16,091 bases of DNA. Origin: Mycoemilia scoparia (Eukaryota > Kickxellomycota > Kickxellomycetes > Kickxellales > Kickxellaceae). Positions 8,620-16,016 of the stretch are shown piece after piece. A program made the translations under genes and the position numbers. Under the pieces are notes generated by a model. That model was not told the DNA's origin. It searched no databases and saw nothing but the letters and a program-made list of their open reading frames with translations. The stretch spans positions 1 to 16,091 of the forward strand of contig JANBPU010000333.1 in assembly GCA_027575805.1 (NCBI GenBank), written 5' to 3'. Each line of letters begins with the position of its first letter. The first letter of the stretch is position 1.

Positions 8620-9185
8620 TCACGGTGGCCTGTGGCCCAGATCAACTGCTGGAGCAGAGGACTGGGGGGCATGAGCCAGAGCAGGAGGACTAGAAACCTG
8701 TGGAGGAGACTCAAGCGAAAAAGGAGAGTCACCAGAAGCAGGAGCCAGAGGAAGTAAGTGGAAGAGGCACCCAAGGAGGAAGCGGCGAGTGTCATGATCT
8801 GGGACCAGGGCATGTGCAAATCGGCGCAGGTAATTAGTATATATCGACAACAAGCGCTCAGTAGACCATCGACAGCCCTGGTAGGCCAGGTCATTCCTGC
8901 TCATCCACTGGAGATGAGCTACAGTGGCTGAACCCAGGGTCCAGAGAGCCTGAAAGCTCTTGGCCAGTGGGGAGACAGAGGAAGGGAGACAAGACCAGGA
9001 AGAAGCAGGAGCAACATGCCAAATCGGTGGGTCAGGGCTGGGGATCAGCTCACCAGCTAGAGGCTCCAAGAGGGAGGTGATGTCTGGAAGAGGAGGCACT
9101 GTATCAAAAGGAATGCCTAGCAGGTCACAGCAGAGCGGGCGAATGGCCTTGGCGATCCGGAACCAGGCAGCAAAGATGGCAGTAT

Positions 9186-9192
9186 GGAAAGG
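9186..9192. repeat. 7 bp target duplication, left side of the 708 bp element
   Basis: GGAAAGG here is repeated at 9901-9907. Joining the flanks across one copy restores the ORF2 reading PFHTAIFAAW, colinear with DFCIAIFAAW in copy A. Confidence 0.8.
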
Positions 9193-9199
9193 TGGGTGA

Positions 9200-9299
9200 T
9201 CTTTAGTATAGGGGAATATATCAATCTTTAGTATAAGGGAATATATTAATCTTTAGTATAGGGGAATATATCAATCTTTAGTATAGAGGAATAATTTGA
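9200..9299 (+). repeat. Left array: four 25 bp tandem repeats
   Basis: The units start at 9200, 9225, 9250 and 9275, each beginning TCTTTAGTATA. Units 1 and 3 are identical; units 2 and 4 carry a few changes (AAGGG, AGAGG), and the innermost unit is the most diverged. There are no spacers between units. Confidence 0.92.
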
Positions 9300-9653
9300 C
9301 CCATAATATAATAAAAATTTATCCTTGAACAATAGTTCAATAATAAAATTTTACTTTTAATTATATAAATATATACTATAATACCTTTCTCTAAATAAAA
9401 AGGCCCTGAGTTTATTTTTATTTTAGAAAATACTTGTATAGATTTTTTTTAAATACTTTAAGAAACTTCAAGTTTGATTAAACAAATAAAATATATTTAT
9501 TATTAATTATATAAGTAATATCTTTTAAAGGGTAAATTTTGGTAACCAATAATTATAGGGGCAATCATAGCCAAATAGATGTCCAGCTTTCCTAGTAAAC
9601 TTTTACCCTTCAAAAATTATAACCCTACCCATATATATATAATGTATTAAATG

Positions 9654-9733
9654 GCGAGGGCCTGGGGGGTCCCCTGTAAAGGGGGAACGGCCCGCTGCAG
9701 CCCTAAAAGCAACACCAGAGGTGTTGCGAGGGC
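9654..9733. other. GC-rich structured island between two GCGAGGGC direct repeats
   Basis: An 80 bp GC-rich block sits inside AT-rich DNA. GCGAGGGC occurs at 9654-9661 and 9726-9733. Hairpin 1: GGGCC (9658-9662) with GGCCC (9689-9693), enclosing TCCCC (9670-9674) with GGGGA (9682-9686). Hairpin 2: GCCCT (9700-9704) with AGGGC (9729-9733), enclosing GCAACACC (9709-9716) with GGTGTTGC (9720-9727) around an AGA loop, a near-continuous 13 bp stem. The + strand ORF starting ATG 9651 (MARAWGVPCKGG...) is about 34 codons and not convincing as a protein. It could be an RNA structure, a protein-binding site or a nested mini-element. No known ribozyme core was recognised. Confidence 0.6.
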
Positions 9734-9793
9734 GGAGGTAAAACTGTTATATTAATATATATTATTAATTCAGAGGTAATTGTCTATATAGGG

Positions 9794-9893
9794 TAATTAT
9801 ATTCCTCTATACTAAAGATTGATATATTCCTCTATACTAAAGATTGATATATTCCCCTATACTAAAGATTGATATATTCCCCTATACTAAAGT
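9794..9893 (-). repeat. Right array: four inverted 25 bp tandem repeats
   Basis: The units start at 9794, 9819, 9844 and 9869 and are the reverse complement of the left-array unit (TTGATATATTCCCCTATACT in + orientation). As on the left, the innermost unit is the most diverged and the outermost two are the cleanest. Confidence 0.92.
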
Positions 9894-9900
9894 TGCTCCC

Positions 9901-9907
9901 GGAAAGG
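9901..9907. repeat. 7 bp target duplication, right side of the 708 bp element
   Basis: GGAAAGG is identical to 9186-9192. Confidence 0.8.
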
Positions 9908-10378
9908 CTTATGGAAGACACACTGATTCATACAATGATCAGCAGTCTTCAGTGAGCCAGGGGAGCAAGGGCACGACCTAGAGCTGTCTAACCGGAAGGG
10001 GACATGGCCGTGGAGCATCCTAAAAAGTGTAGCCCGAGCTTGGCTAGGTATCTGAAGGGCCTGGCTGGCTGACCATGAGAGAGAAGCGAGTAAAGACCTA
10101 CCTGAGCATCAAGAAGAAGAGGATGGACGCAAGCAAGCGGGGAGGCGAACCAGAGGAGCCCTGGGGGCAGCGATGGGGCCCAAGATGGCCTTACGAATCG
10201 AGTGGGTTGATGCCCAGTTACGGAAAGGTAAGGCAGTGCCATTGTTGCTGATAATAAGTTGGTCAGTATAGGAGCCCCTGCTGTAGTCAGCAATATGGGG
10301 GGCTAAGATATCTGCAGTAGCATCGACAAATTCGGCAAGGAGGAAGGCTTTATGGCCACCGGAGGCTTTCAGAGCATT

Positions 10379-10384
10379 AGAGAT
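10379..10384. repeat. 6 bp target duplication AGAGAT, left of 122 bp element copy 1
   Basis: AGAGAT recurs at 10507-10512. Joining the flanks restores the ORF2 reading GSSLVISNALKA, colinear with GSSPVLSDALRA in LINE copy A. Confidence 0.85.
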
Positions 10385-10506
10385 TGTGACAAGTCTAAGT
10401 CCACACCCTTTGACTATCACACTAAAAGGCTATTCTGAAGCCAACATTGGCTTCAGAGTGTGGATATTATGGATAAAGTATGTGAAGGGAACCCATAAAC
10501 CTTCAC
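10385..10506 (+). mobile_element. 122 bp structured element, copy 1
   Basis: It begins TGTGACAAGTCTAAG and ends ATAAACCTTCAC, with no ORF. It is identical to the reverse complement of 11491-11612 except for one base (G here, A there, 78 bases from the start). It is flanked by the 6 bp duplication AGAGAT. The sequence folds into three adjacent hairpins that cover most of its length (see copy 2). It interrupts LINE ORF2 near codon 1120. The termini share only about GTGA as inverted repeat, so it is not a typical long-TIR MITE. Confidence 0.88.
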
Positions 10507-10512
10507 AGAGAT
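10507..10512. repeat. 6 bp target duplication AGAGAT, right of 122 bp element copy 1
   Basis: Identical to 10379-10384. Confidence 0.85.
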
Positions 10513-11484
10513 GACCAAGGAAGAGCCCACAGTCAGTGGTGGGAGAGCATCAGGTAAGAATCTAGCAGCAGAGAGAAGAGAGTGCCAATCAGGACCATGG
10601 AGGTCAGGGAGGGCAAGTCCCAGGAGAGGGGCACTTGTGCTAGAAGCTGAAGAGGGGGTGAGAGCAGACAAAGCACTGGACAGGCGGCCCTTGTGGGCCA
10701 CCGCTTTGAAAGCCTCAAAGAGGGCTGGAGGCCAGGTGAAAGGGTGGATACGACAACCATCAATGGGCTGAACAAACGGATTCAACAGAGCAGCCTTTGA
10801 GATGGCAGGGCTTTGTTTGAGGAAGAGGGGGGCTGTAGAGCCGGGCCTGCAAACATCGGAAAGCCAGCAAAACATGAGAGCACGGAACCAGAAAGGAGAT
10901 AGTGAGGGGGAGGACCCGGGTACAGCAGAGGCAGCAGCAAGGATGCAGAAGCGATGAGCGAACTGGATTTGGCCACTTAGGACAATGTGGTGGAGGCGGG
11001 GGAGACTGAAGCCACCTCCCCTAGTGGGAAGGGATAGGAAGTCCTTGTTGAGCCAAGGTTTGGACCTATCCCATAGCAGTTTCTGGATCTTCGAGTCAGT
11101 ATCTTGGAGAAGGGCATTCTCAAAGGGTATCAAGCGGGAAACATAGACCAATTTAGGTACTGAGTATGTAGCTATAATGCGTGCACGGCCAGCAGGGGAG
11201 GCACCAAGAGGGGCCACCTTCACAGCATGCTGGTAAACCTCATCTAGGAATGATCTAGCAAGGGCAGGCCAATCGACTTTGTTACTGATGTAACCACCAA
11301 GGTATTGAATGGGTTTACCATCTGGAATAGGAGTAATGCCAGATTGTGATATATCGGAGTCTGGGTATTCACCAACTAAGAGAAGTTCTGTTTTGTTGAT
11401 GTTAAATGCGGCATTGGAGCCCGCACAGTAGTCGTCGAGTGCTGACTTGAGGAGTGGGAAGTAGCTCATTGAGGAGAGGCAAAC

Positions 11485-11490
11485 TGCGGT
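11485..11490. repeat. 6 bp target duplication TGCGGT, left of 122 bp element copy 2
   Basis: TGCGGT recurs at 11613-11618. In LINE sense it is ACCGCA, the Thr-Ala codons directly after the RT YMDD box. Confidence 0.85.
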
Positions 11491-11612
11491 GTGAAGGTTT
11501 ATGGGTTCCCTTCACATACTTTATCCATAATATCTACACTCTGAAGCCAATGTTGGCTTCAGAATAGCCTTTTAGTGTGATAGTCAAAGGGTGTGGACTT
11601 AGACTTGTCACA
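11491..11612 (-). mobile_element. 122 bp structured element, copy 2 (inverted relative to copy 1)
   Basis: Same family, same exact ends and same 122 bp length as 10385-10506, in opposite orientation, with its own 6 bp duplication TGCGGT. Reading the + strand from 11491: hairpin 1 pairs GTGAAGG (1-7) with CCTTCAC (19-25). Hairpin 2 pairs ACACT plus CTGAAGCCAA (46-60) with TTGGCTTCAG (63-72) and AGTGT (84-88); its core is a near-perfect palindrome. Hairpin 3 pairs TGTGA-AGTC (86-95) with GACT-TCACA (112-122), with bulges. No coding capacity. It is inserted two codons after the RT catalytic YMDD, ending the readable ORF at 11559. Confidence 0.88.
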
Positions 11613-11618
11613 TGCGGT
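11613..11618. repeat. 6 bp target duplication TGCGGT, right of 122 bp element copy 2
   Basis: Identical to 11485-11490. Confidence 0.85.
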
Positions 11619-13997
11619 ATCATCCATATAGTAGCGATAGTTAATTCTTTGGTTGCCTATTTGGAGGAATGCTTTGTCTGGTAGCTGTGTGGAGATGGTG
11701 CTTCCTAATGTTTCCATTACTAGGATAAATAGGATGCATGATAATGCATCACCCTGGCAGACACCATTGGCAATGCAAAAGGGTTGGGAGGGGATACCAT
11801 TGACTGTGACAGTAGAGTATGCTGTGTTGTAAAGGGTTTTGATAGTATTAATTAGGGGGGAGGGAAGGCAGAAGTTTTCCAGAAGGGGGAAGAGTAGGTC
11901 ATGGGACACTCTGTCATAAGCTTTTGCTTGGTCTAGGAAGACAAAGGCAGCGGGGGTATTTGTTAAGGAGGAAGCATGGTGAGCAGTGTAAATGTCAAGG
12001 ACAGAGGAAGTAATAGACCTGCCTGGGACAATTGCAGTTTGTTCTTGGGAAATAAGGGGGGCTAGTGCACTCCCTATGCATCTGGCAATTATTGAAGTAA
12101 TGATTTTGAGGCTGGAATTGAGAAGGGAGATGGGGCGGTAATTATTAAGGAGGGTTAGATCACCTTTTTTGGGTATAATAATAATGCTGCCAGCAGTGAA
12201 TGAAGTAGTACACCATTCAGGGTATTTAAGTAGGGTATTAGCAAGTAGGAGTAACCATTCTCTAGCCATGCGATAGTACATGTAAAGTTCGGCTGCTGTT
12301 CCATCAGGCCCGGGGGCTTTGCGTTTGCCTGCTCTTTTGCATGCATCTTCGATCTCAGATATTGTCACTGGTCTGCTGAGATATTTGAGGTCATCTGCAG
12401 TTGGAGTGTCAGGGAGTTCTTCAAGGCGATCTTTGTGTGTTTTGAGAAGCTTGAGGATGGCTTCTGGGTTAGGGTTGGTTGGTTTGTACATATTGCTATA
12501 GTAGTCAGCAGCAATGCCAGGGAGTGCTGTGTGGTCTTTGATTACTTCGTCATTGTTAGAGTTGGGTTTTAAAGCATCAATGGTCATGTTACTTCTGGGT
12601 TTAGATGCTGCTTGAACTTTTAAGGTAGTCCATTCATTAATGCGGTCTCCTTTCAGTAGCCATTTAGCACTAGCAGATCTCTGTGCATATTTTCCCGCTG
12701 CTGTTGTAAGATCGAGGGCCTGTTGCTCTAGGTCACAGAGTATCGAAGTGGTCCTGGGGGAGCGGCGGCTAGCGGAGAGCTTTCTAAAGGTCTTTAGGAC
12801 CTTGGTCAGGGACTTGAGGGAGGTTTGGTCCCTCTTTCTGGTGTCCTCTTTAAAGTAATTAACCAGTTTATCGAGCATGTTGCCAAATATCAGGAAAGGA
12901 TTAGTCTGTTTGCTGGCAAGCACGAGATGTTCTTTGAGAAGGGAATCAACCTTATGGCGGTGGCATCTGAGGGAGATGTCCTTAGGGGGGATGCAGTATC
13001 CCACCCTGACAAATCCCTGGGCTGGTGGAATTTGTGATTGTTTTACAGAGACTATGACAGCACAGTGATCTGAGCTCTGGAGACAGTGAATCTGGGATGA
13101 GGATGAGAAAGGGGTGAAGCAGGAGGGTAGAAGGACATAATCAATCCGGGATGTCCATTCTCTAGCATTGGTCTGAGCGCTCCTGAAGGTCATTAAGTTA
13201 AGCCGCTTGAAGGTATTAGGATCCGAGTCTGGTGGGATTGGATGAAGAAAATCTACAATGTCAACAAGGTCATTGTCAGTCAGGAGTCTCTCGAAGGCTT
13301 CCTGGGAAGCAACCCGGTCAGAGCGTTGTGGGGTAGAAGTATTCCGGTCATATGGGAAGCGAGCGATGTTGAGGTCCCCTGCTACTATAGTTGTCCATCC
13401 CTTATCTTGGAGGGCTTGGACCATTTGAGTTAGAGACTGGAATTCTCCAGGACCAGGATGGGGTGTAGCATGGGCATTGATGACAGCCAGGGCATATTGG
13501 TCAATTAAGGTAACTGTAAAGCGCTGGTCAGAGAGGGCCTCTAGAGAGGAGCTTGTGCCAAAGTCCTTCAAGACTAGAGTGGCAAGGTCATGTTTAGAGG
13601 TAGTGGGAGAAGCCAGTGGATGGTGGATTTGGAATATGGGGAGTTGGTATTTGAAGATATCAGTCGGGCTCTCACCAGAGTTGCATTCTTGTAAGAGAAT
13701 TATATCTGGGGGAGAGGGCCATGATGTGATGAAGGCACGAATCTCCTTAAGGATGCAAGTTCTAGAGAGGCCAGTTGAGCCAGTGCCACGGAGGTTGAGA
13801 GTAATGACAGTAAAGTTTGTTAGGTCCGCAGTGCCAGAGGGGCATGGGACAGAAGTAAAATCAGATAAGGTATGAGGGTCATGAGATTGAGTGGTTTGGA
13901 GATGCATTGGAGTGGATGATTGTTGTGGATAGTTTAAGGCCTGATTCCTCGCACTGTTTTGAGCACGGTATTCAGGCACATCGCTATTGAGTGTAAT

Positions 13998-14002
13998 CAT
14001 CA
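13998..14002 (-). promoter_or_regulatory. TGATG stop-start overlap joining ORF1 and ORF2
   Basis: In LINE sense the ORF1 stop TGA (14002-14000) shares its A with the ORF2 ATG (14000-13998), giving TGATG. Such overlaps are used for termination-reinitiation in some LINEs and viruses, letting ribosomes that finish ORF1 restart on ORF2 at a reduced rate. The function here is inferred from position only. Confidence 0.75.
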
Positions 14003-15925
14003 GGCGTCGGCAGAGCCAGAACGCATTCGCAGAGATCTCAATCCAATAGTAATAGAGCCCCAGATAGGACTGTCTTTCAAATCTGTTGTGAGGCTAGCCA
14101 GCTCCTTGGACTGTGGAGCAGGCTCAGCTGGTTGAGGAGCTGGAGCGGGCAGGTCTTTCTCAACCTCTTCAGCCCAGTCCAGCTCAATTGTGGCTGGTAG
14201 AGCTAACTTTATAGTATTTCTTGCATAAGGGAGAGCACTAATCCCAGAGTGCTTAGTAGTCTTAGTACCAGAGGTCCTCGCAAGGCGGGTGCTTGGGGCC
14301 ATTTGCTTGGGCAGGTTACTATGGGAAACCTGTGAGGATAAGTCTGGTGAATCATCTACAGCCATGATATCATCTGTGGGTTCCATTGTAGCAGTGGGAG
14401 CAGTGAGCTCGGGACTGGTAGGGGCCTCTATGGCCATGAGTGAAGTTACAACAGCCTCTGAGACTGGAGCTTGAGATGGGGCAACTACCGGTGTAGCTGC
14501 AGTGACTGCTGTGGAAGGGCCTGGCCTGCTATCTTCCACAGATGAGGGAGAAGAAGTTTGAGGGAGGGAGGGTGCTGGACCAGCAGGGCCTTGCCTGCTA
14601 TCTGCTGGAACAGCAAGAACCTCTGGTGTTATGTTGTCATGGCAGCAGCAGATGTCTGGGTCTGCTGTGCCACATTCCAAGCAAAAGATAGCCTTTGAGG
14701 CTGGCATGATCTTTATTGGGCGCGGGTGGCCATGGAACTTGACAACCGTAGGGAGAGCACCACCATCTGGAGGTGACTCCAAGGTGAACGACCAGTCACT
14801 GTACCAATCACCCTGGCAGTGCTGGGGTTTCAAATTAGAAATCGACCCATAAGGCCTCAGCGCAGCCTGAATTATGGGTCCCGTCACCTTGGTAGGAGCA
14901 TTCAGCAGCACCATTGGGATCACCACTGATCCGTTGATCAGCCAAGGGTAAGATTTACCCTCCCATTCAAAAGGGTGATCCAGCATGGCAAAAAGAGCCT
15001 CCCTACTGTTAGGGAGGAGACTGTAGCTAGTCTCTGCAGGGGAGTGGGTGTAATTAAATCCCTGATCTCCCGCTGCTGCCTGGAGGAAGGATTTGTCAAT
15101 TTTCCCCTTTGTATTCTTATTCATTTTTTTGTATTTTGAAACCACGGCAGCGATGTGGTCGCACATCGAACGGGCCCAGCCGGAGAACTTCGGCACTTCA
15201 GCAAGCAGCTCAGGCAGGGTAAGGTGCGGTGCTCTACGGAGCACCGCTGCCTGCTGCTGCTGGAATCGCTGGAAGTGGGCCTTCGAATTGGGACCACTTT
15301 TTGAAATTTGGCCCGATTCAGGCCCACTCCCAGTGTTTCTGCAGTTTGAAGGGCAGGGACCGCGGTTCCTGCGGCAACGGCGGCCACTGGCAATACCAGT
15401 GGTGGTCGCTGTGGGGGGGGCTGAGACTGCGACGTCTCTTCCCAGCCCTTGCCACCTCCCATCTGCCCTCATCGGCAGGCGCTGCTGTTGAATTAGCAGC
15501 GCTGGGGGTGGCAATTGCCCCAGCGGTGCTAATTGGGGCAATGGTGGTGGTGGCTGTGGCAGCAGCATTGATGGTGGTGGTGGTGGTTGTGGAGGCAGCG
15601 GCGTTGCTGCTGCAGTGCCGGTGGTAGTGGTGGTGGTGGTGCTGGCCAGTAGGCCAGCGGTGTTGGTGGTTGTTGCTGCTGAGGCAGCAGTGGTGTTGGC
15701 AGCAGTGCCAATTTGGCCATCTGCTGCCAATTTGGTGGTGCTGGTAGGGCCCGTTGGCCCTCCAGTTGCCCTATCCAGGGCTTGCTCGCCGCAAGTATCA
15801 GCGGCGGTGAGACTGGCCCCACCGGCGGCAGTGGGGGAAGTGGTGGAAGAGGTGGTGGTGGTAGTGGTGGGGGTCGGAACGTTCTCCTGCAAGATGCTGA
15901 AGGGGTTCCCTTCAGCAGGGGGCAT
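14000..15925 (-). CDS. LINE ORF1, gag-like nucleic-acid-binding protein, 641 aa, intact
   Basis: The start is ATG at 15925, 77 nt from the LINE 5' end, in the same context as copy A. Residues 15-180 are low complexity: Thr/Ala-rich, then a Pro/Gln tract at about 108-150. A Cys/Arg-rich patch (GRRCRRNRGPCPSNCR, 181-196) could bind nucleic acid. The conserved block around 217-240 (HFQRFQQQQ...LTLPELL) is shared with copy A. Residues about 340-412 have the alternating pattern of an RRM-like ORF1 domain (VTGPIIQAALRPYGSISNL ... VVKFHGHPRPIKIM). The Cys cluster FCLECGTADPDICCCHD (414-430) follows it directly, where gag-like proteins usually carry a CCHC knuckle; the spacing is not the classical C-x2-C-x4-H-x4-C. 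The C-terminal 200 residues are Pro/Ser/Thr-rich. It probably coats LINE RNA. The stop overlaps the ORF2 start. No interruption is visible. Confidence 0.85.
   Translation of the reverse strand: MPPAEGNPFSILQENVPTPTTTTTTSSTTSPTAAGGASLTAADTCGEQALDRATGGPTGPTSTTKLAADGQIGTAANTTAASAATTTNTAGLLASTTTTTTTGTAAATPLPPQPPPPPSMLLPQPPPPLPQLAPLGQLPPPALLIQQQRLPMRADGRWQGLGRDVAVSAPPTATTTGIASGRRCRRNRGPCPSNCRNTGSGPESGQISKSGPNSKAHFQRFQQQQAAVLRRAPHLTLPELLAEVPKFSGWARSMCDHIAAVVSKYKKMNKNTKGKIDKSFLQAAAGDQGFNYTHSPAETSYSLLPNSREALFAMLDHPFEWEGKSYPWLINGSVVIPMVLLNAPTKVTGPIIQAALRPYGSISNLKPQHCQGDWYSDWSFTLESPPDGGALPTVVKFHGHPRPIKIMPASKAIFCLECGTADPDICCCHDNITPEVLAVPADSRQGPAGPAPSLPQTSSPSSVEDSRPGPSTAVTAATPVVAPSQAPVSEAVVTSLMAIEAPTSPELTAPTATMEPTDDIMAVDDSPDLSSQVSHSNLPKQMAPSTRLARTSGTKTTKHSGISALPYARNTIKLALPATIELDWAEEVEKDLPAPAPQPAEPAPQSKELASLTTDLKDSPIWGSITIGLRSLRMRSGSADA
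15539..15870. repeat. GTG/GCTG-rich low-complexity tracts within ORF1
   Basis: Trinucleotide-biased runs (GGTGGTGGTGG, GCAGCAG, GTGGTGGTGG) encode the Thr, Pro/Gln and Ala tracts of ORF1. They also keep all other frames open, which explains the many overlapping ORFs on both strands here. Confidence 0.7.
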
Positions 15926-16002
15926 CTTTTTTTGATATTTATTTCAAGCCTACTAAGAGTTGGCTTCAAATAGGTATAAAAAAGATTTAGAGAAGAAAGA
16001 TG
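15926..16002 (-). other. 5' leader of LINE copy C
   Basis: A 77 nt leader lies between the target duplication and the ORF1 ATG. It contains CTTTTTTATACCTAT, shared with the copy A leader at about 7304-7318, so this is element sequence and not flank. It may hold promoter elements, but nothing specific can be named. Confidence 0.6.
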
Positions 16003-16016
16003 GCCTTCTTGGCTCA
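16003..16016. repeat. Target-site duplication of LINE copy C, 5' side
   Basis: GCCTTCTTGGCTCA is identical to 8235-8248. DNA after 16016 is the continuation of the pre-insertion locus, AT-rich, with no gene seen to the window end. Confidence 0.8.

Larger units (their letters stand above)
9193..9900. mobile_element. 708 bp AT-rich element with inverted tandem-repeat ends, inside LINE copy C
   Basis: The boundaries come from the 7 bp duplication GGAAAGG and from copy A, which is uninterrupted at this point. The termini are TGGGTGA at the left and TGCTCCC at the right, which are only loosely inverted. Immediately inside lie four 25 bp tandem repeats (9200-9299), and facing them four inverted units of the same repeat (9794-9893). 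The interior is about 490 bp, very AT-rich, with no transposase ORF and one GC-rich structured island (9654-9733). A further stem is possible between AAGGGTAAA near 9528 and TTTACCCTT near 9602. The architecture recalls foldback or Mutator-like non-autonomous DNA transposons, but the 7 bp duplication does not settle the superfamily. Confidence 0.85.
8620..14000 (-). pseudogene. LINE ORF2, copy C: endonuclease-reverse transcriptase broken by three insertions and one TGA
   Basis: Coding segments are 14000-11619, 11490-10513, 10384-9908 and 9192-8620. They join to 1470 codons (1469 aa plus stop). The APE endonuclease spans about residues 63-320, with visible motifs NLRG (Asn69), QEC (Glu105), INAH, GDLN (Asp209, Asn211), SRIDYVL (Asp287) and SSDHCAV (Asp311, His312). 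It nicks target DNA. The RT spans about 550-800: KAPGPDG, PKKGDLTLLNNYRPISLLN, motif A FLDQAKAYDR (Asp690), motif B NGVCQGDALS and motif C YMDD (791-794). A thumb/linker region and the C-terminal knuckle CPC-x9-HCMNQC follow, then a tail of roughly 200 residues. No RNase H was recognised. The interruptions are a 122 bp element after codon 796, a second near codon 1120 and a 708 bp element near codon 1279. A TGA at 10109-10111 (codon 1212) is the only stop outside the insertions; copy A has a sense codon there. As it stands only the N-terminal 813 codons, through YMDDTA plus a short foreign tail, can be read. Confidence 0.9.
8249..16002 (-). mobile_element. LINE copy C, full-length non-LTR retrotransposon with nested insertions
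   Basis: The element spans 7754 bp, about 6.78 kb once three later insertions and their duplicated sites are subtracted. In sense (minus) order it holds a 5' leader of 77 nt, ORF1 (15925-14000, gag-like), ORF2 (14000-8620, APE-type endonuclease, reverse transcriptase, C-terminal zinc knuckle) and a 3' UTR of 371 nt. It is flanked by a 14 bp direct repeat, the hallmark of target-primed reverse transcription. The 3' end has an AATAAA but no poly-A or simple-sequence tail. I see no RNase H domain after the RT. The APE endonuclease plus a zf-RVT-like C-terminus places it in the L1-like/APE LINE group; the exact clade is uncertain. The RT is intact in sequence but ORF2 is interrupted, so this copy is not autonomous now. 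Confidence 0.88.

Noticed and set aside
8350..8623. A third LINE ORF in the 3' UTR (82-85 aa, with a similar 75 aa ORF at 2541-2768)
   Set aside because: The similarity follows nucleotide conservation of the 3' UTR. The copies use different starts and frames, and there is no recognisable domain.
9651..9755. Small protein encoded by the GC-rich island (MARAWGVPCKGG...)
   Set aside because: Only about 34 codons, and the base pairing explains the sequence constraint better than coding. Kept as a structured feature instead.
9200..9893. Repeats of 25 bp as a CRISPR array
   Set aside because: The units are directly adjacent with no spacers, the second array is inverted, and the locus is a transposon inside a eukaryotic LINE.
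10385..11612. A local genomic inversion inside the LINE, suggested by the long inverted repeat
   Set aside because: The sequence between the repeats is in the normal LINE orientation, and each repeat has its own 6 bp target duplication. Two independent insertions explain it better.
11621..11635. A retroviral or LTR-type RT because of YMDD
   Set aside because: The RT sits behind an APE endonuclease, lacks protease, integrase, RNase H and LTRs, and the element has a LINE-type target duplication.
12155..13875. Plus-strand ORFs across the LINE ORF2 (for example 13477-13875, 132 aa)
   Set aside because: They are antisense shadows of the endonuclease/RT reading frame, which has clear catalytic motifs on the minus strand.
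15093..15973. Plus-strand and alternative minus-strand ORFs over ORF1 (106-146 aa)
   Set aside because: They are produced by the trinucleotide-rich tracts of ORF1. The 641-codon minus frame is the one shared with copy A.
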